Shown here one piece after another: positions 29,046 through 37,716 of a DNA stretch of 64,000 bases. The notes under the pieces were generated by a model. That model was not told the DNA's origin. It made no database searches and worked only from the letters and a program-made list of their open reading frames with translations. Each line of letters opens with the position of its first letter. The stretch's first letter is position 1. This stretch comes from Chondrus crispus. Lineage: Eukaryota > Rhodophyta > Florideophyceae > Gigartinales > Gigartinaceae. The position numbers were made by a program, and so were the translations under genes. The DNA is taken from positions 342,360-406,359 of the forward strand of contig NW_005178541.1 of NCBI RefSeq assembly GCF_000350225.1, read 5' to 3'.

Positions 29046-31736
29046 ATGTCTAACTGCGTACTCGATACGGCCCCTTTCGCTCCTTCTCACGGCTCCGCTC
29101 TCTGGTCGGTATCGCCGGGGTCCTGTCTCGTGCTCCTCTGCGCGCGTGCTGACCTCTCGACCCCCTTCCCGTCAACCGGGGACCTCGTCTCCCCCTCTTC
29201 GGCATCGGCTCCTTGCTGCCGTGCGGTTGTGCGCGTGCCTTTGGGGCTCGCCGTCGGCATTACCCCGCTACTCCCTCCGGGGGAGTCCGTTCTTCTCCCT
29301 CCTACCCGGCAAGCCGCGTTCTTTCTCCTTCTCCACGAGCCCCCCTACTCTCTCGTTTGCCTAATCGGCTCGCGCCCTTTCGTCCTCACTATGTCGCCCC
29401 GGGCTACCCCTCGGGACAGCCCCTCGCTTCCGCGGTCGTTGTCTGGCAGTGGGTCGGACGCACCGGTCGTCTGCGCCCCGACCCTTGATGACCCCGCCTC
29501 CGTCGAGGCGGCGGGGGCATCACGACTCCCTCCTACCGTCGTTAACGGTGCCGCTCCGACGCCGTGGTGGCCTCCCCGTCCGTTCGGGAAGGCCCGAGGG
29601 CCCCGGGTCCCTACAGTGCCCGAAGAGCCAAGTCTTCCGTCGCTCGCCGCCTTGCCGCCCACCGCGCCATCGTCCTTGGTGGCAGGGGGTCCGATGCCCT
29701 CTCGGCCTGCGCGTGTCGGTGTCGGCGGTGGTTCCCCCGGCGGGGAGCTCGTGGCATGGTCGTGCGAGGGCACGTATCAGCCCGCAGAGGGCTCATATGG
29801 AGCTTCTGGTAGTTGCCGGCGCCCTGGTGCTCCGACGACAGCGTCCCGGCTTGGCAGGGCCACGGAGGAAGAGGTGGCCGACACCTCTACGGAGTGGCTG
29901 GGGGTGCCCCTGGAGCGGTCGGTTCCGTTACCGCTCAGCCGCCTAAACTACGCGTGGCGCCGTCACGCTCGGTCGGGCGTGACCGTCGGCGAACTTCTGG
30001 CGAGGGCTTACCTGCGCCCCGACCTGCTCCGGATCCGCACCATTTACGAAGGTGGCCTGGCAGCGGAGGCGTCCCTTGCCTTGGGTCGTCTGTTGTCCGA
30101 GGGGGACGGTGCTCCCTACCAAATTCCGGACGAGATACCCAGTGATAGGACGTTTGCCTATAGTGTGGAAGAGGTCGAATACGTCGATCGAATGTCGACG
30201 TACCTCTTCCACCGGGACCCCCGAGCTCCCCGTCGTTTTATCCTTTCAGAGGTAGCGGGGCTGTACGTCAGCCCCCGTCCTCGTGCCTACTCAAGGGTTC
30301 GTGCCGCTCTGCAGAAGTCCGCTTGCGCCCTGATGCGCATCCACCATATCGCCCTGGATCCTAATGATTGGTCAGCGTACCGCCACGCCGATGAGGACGA
30401 CGGTCGTGTCTTCCCATCCGCTGCTTTCTCTCCGGGCCTATCGCGAAGCGATTTTCCGGAGCTCCCGCCAGGCGTAGGGGAGGCACTCCCTTCGTTGGGA
30501 GTGCATCCGTTACTCCCCTACGCATTGAAGCATTTCGGCTTCGCTTGTGCTGACTCGAGGCACCCGGCGTATGAGGAACTTGTCTACAATTACGAGTGCG
30601 AATGGGCGTGGTCCACCTGTAACGCTTTCATGAGCGAGGTCTCGGTACATGGACGCGCCTTCGTACAGCCCGTCGGTGTGCTGTCCTTCCTGGGTCGGGT
30701 CGCGCCGCCCCTGCCCGACGTGACCCTGCACCCCTTGGAGCGCGGTTCCCCGAATGTCCCATGGTCCTACACCTCGGTCCTCGACTTGATGCACCGCGCC
30801 GTCGCGGTGCCCGAACGTAACAGGCGACCGTGGACCGACTATACGACAGGGACCCGGAGTTCCTTCCTGGCTTATGATTGTCAAGGAGATGCCTTCGTGG
30901 CACGTCCGAATCCCCTCCTGGCGGCGCCCTCTCGGAGCAAAGGGGGTGTCGGTTCTACTGCGCGAGAGGCACGACGGAAGAGGTATCGCGACCTCGACGG
31001 GGAGTCCCCCGCCGTCGCGTCGGCTGGGACGAACGTGGTACGGGGCCTTCCCGTTATCGGTCCCCACACGGTGGCGGAGCCTACGTTACCTCCGCTCCCC
31101 TCCCTTGGTTCCGTTGGGTACCCTGATACCCCGCGGGGACAAGCGCTCCATCTCGATTTAACTCGCCGAGAGATCACCGCGATCCCCAGGTTGTCCCGCG
31201 CCCTGGGCAACCTAATTGATCGGACTTGGAGCATAGAGGGCCTACTGCGGACCCTGACGAACTGGTATCTTGAGCGTAGCAGCGAGGCGCGTCGCCTCGG
31301 GGCGGAGCGCCAGTCCTTCGCTGCGGAGCGCGACTCTCTCGCTGCACAGCTTCGCGACGCCCGGTGCGAGCTCGAGGTCCTACGCGATGCCTCCTCACGT
31401 CGCGCGAGGGATCTCCAGCGCGCCGTCTTCGACCGCGATCGGTATCGCAGAGAATGTGACGCGCTCAGAGCCGCTCGTGTTGGGCCCCCGGAGCGTGCTG
31501 CGTCCCCGCCGCGGCAGAATCTTCGAGATTCTTCTGAGGGTCGCGGGTACGGCCTCTCGACGACCGACGCACCCGCGACCCCTGCTGATCCGCCTCGGGG
31601 TTGGACTCCCCACACAGAGGCCGGACTTCCTCCGCTCCATGAAATGGAGCCCGAGTTGCCGTCTCATCCAAGTTATTGCCCCCCGAGGGCGCGTACTTCC
31701 GGCCCGTCAGCGCCCTCTAACGGCACGAGCCGTTGA
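29046..31736 (+). CDS. Antisense ORF of element B, uncharacterised 780-896-aa protein
   Basis: Uninterrupted frame antisense to pol. The first ATG (29046) gives 896 aa, but the ATG at 29391 (781 aa) aligns with an ATG in remnant A and is the better start. The N terminus is Pro/Ser/Ala-rich. A globular part (about residues 280-630 of the long form) contains WLGVP, DRTFAYSVEEVEYVDR and several conserved Trp. A charged coiled coil of about 80 residues (around 735-815, rich in Ala, Arg and Glu) follows, and the tail is Pro-rich. There is no membrane segment, zinc knuckle or known enzyme motif. The coiled coil suggests self-assembly, but that is inference. It is not evidently related to the 643-aa ORF of element 1. 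Confidence 0.7.
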   Translation: MSNCVLDTAPFAPSHGSALWSVSPGSCLVLLCARADLSTPFPSTGDLVSPSSASAPCCRAVVRVPLGLAVGITPLLPPGESVLLPPTRQAAFFLLLHEPPYSLVCLIGSRPFVLTMSPRATPRDSPSLPRSLSGSGSDAPVVCAPTLDDPASVEAAGASRLPPTVVNGAAPTPWWPPRPFGKARGPRVPTVPEEPSLPSLAALPPTAPSSLVAGGPMPSRPARVGVGGGSPGGELVAWSCEGTYQPAEGSYGASGSCRRPGAPTTASRLGRATEEEVADTSTEWLGVPLERSVPLPLSRLNYAWRRHARSGVTVGELLARAYLRPDLLRIRTIYEGGLAAEASLALGRLLSEGDGAPYQIPDEIPSDRTFAYSVEEVEYVDRMSTYLFHRDPRAPRRFILSEVAGLYVSPRPRAYSRVRAALQKSACALMRIHHIALDPNDWSAYRHADEDDGRVFPSAAFSPGLSRSDFPELPPGVGEALPSLGVHPLLPYALKHFGFACADSRHPAYEELVYNYECEWAWSTCNAFMSEVSVHGRAFVQPVGVLSFLGRVAPPLPDVTLHPLERGSPNVPWSYTSVLDLMHRAVAVPERNRRPWTDYTTGTRSSFLAYDCQGDAFVARPNPLLAAPSRSKGGVGSTAREARRKRYRDLDGESPAVASAGTNVVRGLPVIGPHTVAEPTLPPLPSLGSVGYPDTPRGQALHLDLTRREITAIPRLSRALGNLIDRTWSIEGLLRTLTNWYLERSSEARRLGAERQSFAAERDSLAAQLRDARCELEVLRDASSRRARDLQRAVFDRDRYRRECDALRAARVGPPERAASPPRQNLRDSSEGRGYGLSTTDAPATPADPPRGWTPHTEAGLPPLHEMEPELPSHPSYCPPRARTSGPSAPSNGTSR

Positions 31737-34700
31737 GCGCTCGGGTCGTTCTATGGTCCCGTACATCGTCCGTTAGCTCTCTTCTTGTAAAGCCCCTAAG
31801 GCATTTTCTTGTTACTTCTCTTTCAACGTTCGATCGTTTTCCTTTGCTTTGGTCGCCTCGCGGCCCCTCCCCTTTTTTTGGGTTTGAGGGCCGTATAGGC
31901 GCGAGGGTCGCGCATCCCGCGGCCATACAGGCTACTGCGGATCGCTTCTCCGGTGACCCTACCCATCTCCGGCGCACGGGCCTCCTCGTCAGGGCGCCGC
32001 TGCCGCCCCCGGCACACTGGCGAGGGTGGCAACTTCGGCCGTGGTGGCAACTCCCACCCCCGCCACTGCCTTTGGGGGTTCCGATGTGTCTCCAGGCGGC
32101 GGTTCGCCGTTCTGGTCCATTCCCCGTGACGCTTCGCGAGTCTACTGTGACGGCAGGGCTCGGCGCGGGCCCTTCCGAGGAGGTTCGCATTTCGTTGCGT
32201 GTGCCGTCGAGAGCCCCTTCGCGGCTAGTCTCGGTACGCCCAGTCGCCCGTTACCGTAACCGGGATTTCGGGAGTTGTCCAGATCACCGCCGTGATCGGT
32301 CCCGCCTCAGACGAATCCCCGTAGTTCCGTCGGCTCGGCTACCATCCCACCCGGTGGGGTCCGTCACGGGGGCGTCTCCATGCTCACCCTTGGGGAGCTC
32401 GACCCCGGGGACCCGAGTGATCCGGGTTATTGCCCTTCGGGGGCTTGAGACATGGGCTCCTCAGGACTGCCGGTGAACGCGCCCCGTTGAACACGCCTAC
32501 CGCATCGCGTCGCCCCGGTGTGACGCGGTGCGTCCCCTATCCATAACATTAAAGATGTCCGCTTCATCCGCCTACGTCCCCTCTCTCTTTCTTCGTCGCA
32601 CCGACCGAGGTCGCGCTTGGAGTCGTGGCTCCTACCCGCCTCTCCATTCCGGAGGGAGGGGCGGTTGAGAAGCTCGTTAAGTTAGTTGCATTCGGTCTCC
32701 GACCCTCCGGAAGCGTGGTGCCGTCGGGTGAGCGCGGGGCCGACGACCCATTCCTCTTCGCTACCGGGTCCCGTACCGGTGTCCTTTTCGGCTCTCGAAC
32801 GGAGGGCGGCGGGCCATCTGACGTCGTTTCGATGCGCCTTGTGCATTGTGGTCCGTCCCCGTGCCGGCCAACCCAGACCCTAAGTCACAGTCGGGATGCC
32901 CGCTCGGTCGTAACTCCTTTCGTATTCCATCTCGTCGGCGTTCGGCCGTCGACGTTCTCTTGCTCCCACTGCGCTCGATACGCAGAATCTTCTTCTCTTG
33001 CTGTGTCGACGCTCCTCATCCCTAAATGCATTCGATCGCGCTCCTTCGAGCGGTGTCCAACGGCAGCAACGAAGGAGAGCGACGCGGTTCGGGTGCCGTC
33101 ATGGTTCGTCTGACCCTAAGCGGTGGCGTGGAGATGGAGGCGCTTAGTCTCCGCGATGCCCTTGCGGCTAAAAAAAGAGAACATCGTGGAGTATCGGCGG
33201 GATCGACGCGGGCCGTCGTGGGTTTGAGCTCTCCGGCGTCCCTCGCCGTCGGCGGCGAGGGCTCGAAAGCGCGGGATCGACTCGCGTTCGTCTTCTCCTA
33301 TTCCGTGGCGGCCCGGTCCTTCGTCGCTCGCGGGAGGACGGCTCGGGCCAGTCGCTCAACCGGTGCGTGGTCGGCCGCTCAAGGAGGGGAATAGGGGCAG
33401 GGGCCGATCGGACGGCGAGGCGCGCGGGCGGCGCCGTGCCGCGTCTTCCCGGACGGAATTCGCCTCGGTCGCGCGTCCCGGGTCTTCTTTGGGTCTTCGT
33501 CTCGTACGTTAGGCCTGGTGCGACCCGTGTCCTGTATGCGGGAAATCGAAGGAGACGTGCGAAGCGCAGTGGAGATGTTAGAGGCGCCAGCTGTCGGGGA
33601 TTCGCGTTCTACCGCGCCTCTCGCCCTCGACGGCGGGGAGGGCGCGGGCTCGAACGCGCGGGAGCAGCTCGCCGGAGAGCGGCTCGGGCATCTCGCGTGA
33701 TTGGTACGCGGTCGGATGCGTGCGGAGGTGACTGTGGATGAAAGCCGTTCGGTCGGCTTGGGGGTGTCGGAGCCGGGATTGCGCGGCGTCCGCTTGTCGT
33801 ATTTGCACCTCCCTCCCCTTTGGTGAGGGGGCAGACGTGTGTACCGCCTGTCCGGTACCCGTTGTACCCTAGCTCAGCGCCGTCGGCCTTCTCCTTTCTT
33901 TCGGTATGGCGTACAGTACCCCCGTGCGCCATGCACGTGCTGGTGTAATTGCCACCGTTGATTTTTCGTTATTTTAGTGGGACCGTGGCGGGGTGATTTG
34001 GTGATGACGCAAGCGGTGTTGGCGCATGGCGCGCACCTCCGGCGCCGCTCACGTGTAACGTTCTCATCCCTCGTAATTTTCCTTATTACGGGGCATGTCT
34101 CGGCGGCGGTTTTGAAGTGTCTCGCGTCCGTGCGCATATATTGGTGCCTCTCCGACTGAGTTGCTCTCGTTTCCTCGCTCTTATGGAACGGCCCTAGCGC
34201 GCGTTCTCTTGAAGCCGCTCTCCTCGCCTGCGCGTCTGCTTGCGCGTTTCGCGCGTCTTCTCGCGCACAACCCAAACCGAAAGGACCATGATCCGGTCTT
34301 CTGCCGGGCTGTCTAACCCGGATGCTGATTGATGGCTCGCCGTGAGCTTCAACCTTCTCGGATATGCCGAGACAAAAGCGACGGGCATTTTGGTCGCTAG
34401 TTCCGCCCACCGAGGGGTTGTCTTGATTCCACCTCTGATCGCTTCGTTCGTCAGGCGCCCCTCCTCGCCGTGGTGGCTGGACTTAACGGATCGTCCAGCA
34501 ATCCTGTTCGGGGGAGGTCGTCCGACTTTTCCGATCCGAACGAGGTTTTGCGGTCCTCGTAATGTCGGTCATTACGAGGGCCCAACATTTTTTTTCAGGC
34601 AGTTCGTACTTTCCTGTTCTTATGTATCGCGTCCTTGACGTCCGAGAAGTCAAGACGACTTGACTAGAACACGTCCCCGGCTGTGACTCTCCGATAGGGT

Positions 34701-34773
34701 CTGCCGTCCTCCTTCGCTTCCCGTTTTCGTCTGTTCGTGCAGGCTGTGGTTAATCCGCGAAGGAGCGGTTGAG
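31737..34773. other. Element B spacer
   Basis: 3 kb of CG-rich sequence between the antisense ORF stop and the pol end. Several medium-length plus frames exist (for example 31733-32476), but none shows domains or a match elsewhere in the window. Two loosely similar stretches occur near 33120-33310 and 33550-33690. I see no supported gene. Confidence 0.4.
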
Positions 34774-34809
34774 GGCCCTCCCCTTAAGCGTGAACGTCCG
34801 CGTTCACGG
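34774..34809 (-). other. Internal pol-end hairpin and purine tract
   Basis: On minus, GTGAACGCGGACGTTCAC (7-bp arms) encodes the last residues of pol. It is followed by TAA and GGGGAGGGCC. This is the copy at the real pol stop; see 28990-29025 for its twin at the LTR. Confidence 0.7.
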
Positions 34810-36379
34810 TTTGGGTGAGGTCTCTGCCGGTACGTCTCCGGAGGCGTTGGGCGTAACGAGACACCAACTCCTCCGGGACGTGAGTCCGCGCAGTCCAAGT
34901 GGGCGCGTCGTAATCCGCCCACTTGATGAGGAACTCCGTAGTTCCGTCTTCCATAACTCGATGTCTCAGTAGCCGTTCGACGGCATACTGCGTTCCAGCG
35001 GTGACCTTATCGGCGAGGTCCCGCGGGGTCGTCGTACTTGCTCGTGGCGCGTCTATCGGAGGCGGCGCGTACACGCAGCGGTCGGCGGAGACTCGCTCGG
35101 TGACCCCATCACGATCGATCGTGATGGTTCGGCGGTCATTGGCGAGCACGCGGTAGGGTCCGACCGCGGGCGAGGCGAGCTTGTTCGATGTCTTAGCCCC
35201 ATCGGTGGGGTTGAGATAAACGTATTTTCCGGGACGGAGACGGGAATTAATACGTCGTATGTGTTTATCGAAGTCGCGCTTGTAGCGAGCCTGCGTGCGA
35301 CGCAGGCTCCCGTAGGCCTTCTGGATAGTCGAATCCAAGGTCTTGAGGAACTCGGCACGTTGGTTCCCCCTATCGGAGGGCGGCGCGTCGCCGTCCGCCC
35401 GTCGGAGAGAAAACTCCGGCGGTGGCCTGCTGAGCACGAGCTCAAACGGCGTGGTGCGTGTGGTGCGATGTACGTGGGAGTTGTACGCATACGTAAGCGG
35501 CCCCACGTACAAATCCCAGTCGTCCTGGTGTTCACCCACGTAGTTCTGCAGCATCGAGGCGATTGTTCGGTTATAACGCTCGACTTGCCCGTTCGTCTGG
35601 GGATGGTACGCCGAAGTGTACAAATTCGTTGTCCCCAGAACGCGGCACGTGCTGTGGAACAACTTGGCATTAAACTGAGGGCCGTTGTCCGAAAGCAACG
35701 TGCGAGGGACGCCATACTTGAACACCCACGAGTCGCAGAACGCAACTGCGACCGTGTGCGCTGTTATCGTGCGGAGCGCAACGACTTGCGTTAGCTTACT
35801 GAAGCGGTCCGTAATCACGAGCAGGAACCGTTTTCCTGTCTTCGTCTTGGGGAGCGGCCCCAAGATGTCGATCGCGAGGCTCTCGAGGGGCCTCGTAGCT
35901 GGAAACAATCTCAATCGGTTGAGATGTTTCCTCAGCTTCACCCGGTTCATCGCGCAGGTTCGACACCCTCGCACCGTGGCTGCGACGTCTGCAGCCAGGG
36001 GGGGCCAGTAGTACTCGCGTCGAAGTGCGTAGTACATACGGTTCTGGCCCGGGTGCCCCGCGATGGCCGGGTTGTGGCACAGGCGAAGGAGCCTGGCGCG
36101 GAGCGTCCGAGGCACCACGACCTGAACGATATCAGGGTCGAAGGGGTGTCTCCGCTTCAGCACCCCTTTGTGGTCCTCGAAGAACGCGGTGTCCCGGGAC
36201 TCTGACTGTCGTGCCAAAACGGTTTGGCAGAAGTCATCCACGCGTTGCTCCTCAGCTATCTCCTCTATCGTAAGAGGGGCCGGAAGGTCGTCCTGCGGTG
36301 GGGCGACCGGGGAGTCGAGCGCGCCAGCCTCGGGGTCTTCGGCGTGCTGGATGTCGGCGGCGTCGAACTCGTCGGTCTC
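34784..36379 (-). CDS. pol: Element B integrase with chromodomain
   Basis: Continues in the same frame after TAG 36380-36382. It contains the HHCC zinc module (H..H, CRTC), the core with D in LAIDILGPL, D in LLSDNGPQF and E in YHPQTNGQVERY, then a C-terminal chromodomain (YAVERLLRH...FLIKWADYD). It ends at TAA 34784-34786 directly before a purine tract. Apart from the amber codon it is open throughout. Confidence 0.9.
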   Translation of the reverse strand, partial: ETDEFDAADIQHAEDPEAGALDSPVAPPQDDLPAPLTIEEIAEEQRVDDFCQTVLARQSESRDTAFFEDHKGVLKRRHPFDPDIVQVVVPRTLRARLLRLCHNPAIAGHPGQNRMYYALRREYYWPPLAADVAATVRGCRTCAMNRVKLRKHLNRLRLFPATRPLESLAIDILGPLPKTKTGKRFLLVITDRFSKLTQVVALRTITAHTVAVAFCDSWVFKYGVPRTLLSDNGPQFNAKLFHSTCRVLGTTNLYTSAYHPQTNGQVERYNRTIASMLQNYVGEHQDDWDLYVGPLTYAYNSHVHRTTRTTPFELVLSRPPPEFSLRRADGDAPPSDRGNQRAEFLKTLDSTIQKAYGSLRRTQARYKRDFDKHIRRINSRLRPGKYVYLNPTDGAKTSNKLASPAVGPYRVLANDRRTITIDRDGVTERVSADRCVYAPPPIDAPRASTTTPRDLADKVTAGTQYAVERLLRHRVMEDGTTEFLIKWADYDAPTWTARTHVPEELVSRYAQRLRRRTGRDLTQTVNADVHA

Positions 36380-37360
36380 CTACCAAAACGAATTGGGTCC
36401 TTGGAGAGCGGGGTCTTCGTCGTCACCTCGCGGTTCGTCGCGCGTCCGTGCGCGCGACCTTGTTCGGGCTTCAGCTTGATTCCGTGTCGTTACGAAGACA
36501 TGGACGGCCTGACGATCACAGCTCGCGGTACAAGCGTGGTCCGCGAGCTCGTTCGATACGTCTCGAACTGTCGTGCCCCCGTCGAAAGTGGGGATGTCGT
36601 CATCCACCTCGACGGTGGAGCGAAGGTCATCGGCGACCTTCGGCGACACGAGTCGTGACAGGGCATCGGGCACCTGATGCACGCGTCCGGGGCGGTACTG
36701 AATGGTGAAATCGTATTCAGCCAGACGTAGCCGCCACCGGGTGAGTATTCCGGAACTCTCGGTGAGGGACATGAGCCATCGAAGGGCGTCATGGTCCGTC
36801 CGTACGGTGAACTTCGTGCCTTCTACGTACGGCCGTAGTGTGCGGACGGCCCACACTACGGCAAAGCACTCGCGTTCGGTAGCGCTGTAGTTGCGCTCAC
36901 TATCGGACAGTGAGTACGACCAATACCCCACGGGGCGCCAGTCGTTCGGCTCTTCGTGCTCCTGAAGTAAGGTGCAGCCGAGTTGGTAGGCACTCGCGTC
37001 GGTGTCTATCATGTACGGACGACCGTGCCGGGGCAACGCGAGGATCGGCGGAGCGATCATGCACTTATTAAGGTTCTCGAACGCCTGAAGTTGCAGCTCC
37101 GTGGGGTTATAGAAATCGGGATCCGAATCCTTGCGCGTCATGTCGGTCAGAGGACGTGCAATCTTAGCGAACCCCTTAACGAATCGGCGGTATACGTTAC
37201 ACGCCCCGAGGAACGAGCGCACTTGCGTCAAAGTCCTCGGGAACGTGAACGTCTTGAAAGCGTCGGCCGCCGTATCGGCCACGCTCAACTTGCCTGGGGA
37301 GATGACGTGCCCCAGGTAGTGCACCTTCGGTCGGAAGAAGCTGCCTTTCTTGAGCTTAAT
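36380..37360 (-). CDS. pol: Element B RT thumb and RNase H, truncated
   Basis: Starts inside RT just after the catalytic loop (VHYLGHVISPGKL) and continues through the thumb (RSFLGACNVYRRFV) and RNase H (DTDASAYQLGCTLL, ERECFAVVWAV, DALSRL). It ends at an in-frame TAG (36380-36382). The RT palm with its YLDD motif is absent because the element ends at the head-to-head junction. Confidence 0.85.
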   Translation of the reverse strand: MKLKKGSFFRPKVHYLGHVISPGKLSVADTAADAFKTFTFPRTLTQVRSFLGACNVYRRFVKGFAKIARPLTDMTRKDSDPDFYNPTELQLQAFENLNKCMIAPPILALPRHGRPYMIDTDASAYQLGCTLLQEHEEPNDWRPVGYWSYSLSDSERNYSATERECFAVVWAVRTLRPYVEGTKFTVRTDHDALRWLMSLTESSGILTRWRLRLAEYDFTIQYRPGRVHQVPDALSRLVSPKVADDLRSTVEVDDDIPTFDGGTTVRDVSNELADHACTASCDRQAVHVFVTTRNQAEARTRSRARTRDEPRGDDEDPALQGPNSFW

Positions 37361-37716
37361 TCAACCGTATGCCCTTCGGGCTGATGAACGCCCCGGCCAC
37401 CTTTCAACGTATGTTGGATATCCTCCTCTCAGGCTATCGCTGGAAGAGCTGTTTCATCTACCTTGACGATATCATAATCTTCTCCAAGGATTATGACACG
37501 CACCTCAAAAATGTGGACGTAATACTCCGTGCTCTGCAGCAGGAGGGATTATCACTTAAACTTAACAAGTGCAGGTTTTTTCAGGACTCTGTCGAGTACC
37601 TGGGTCATATCATTCGACCGGGCGAACTCGACGTCCACCCGAAGAATGTGAAAGCGCTCTCAGAAGCGACTCCCACGGACCCAGACCGAGCTGCGCTCAT
37701 TCTTGGGAATGTGTAA
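37360..37716 (+). pseudogene. pol: Element 2 RT palm fragment
   Basis: Begins mid-RT at RMPFGLMNAPATFQ and includes the catalytic YLDDIIIFSKD. It goes out of frame around 37660-37690 relative to the continuing reading (RSFLGMCNVYRRF). The gypsy RT N-terminal third is absent. The ATG at 37369 is an ordinary internal Met. Confidence 0.85.

Larger units (their letters stand above)
28321..37360 (-). mobile_element. Element B: 5'-truncated Ty3/gypsy chromovirus with antisense ORF
   Basis: In element orientation (minus): RT remnant, RNase H, integrase and chromodomain (37360 to 34784), a 3-kb spacer, a long antisense ORF (29046-31736 plus), a second purine tract and the 3' LTR (28321-28989). The 5' half (LTR, gag, protease, RT palm) is missing because the element is joined head to head to element 2 at about 37360. 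Confidence 0.85.

Noticed and set aside
29345-29773. Minus frames opposite the element B antisense ORF
   Set aside because: Shadows of a CG-rich, codon-biased gene, with no conserved counterpart in remnant A.
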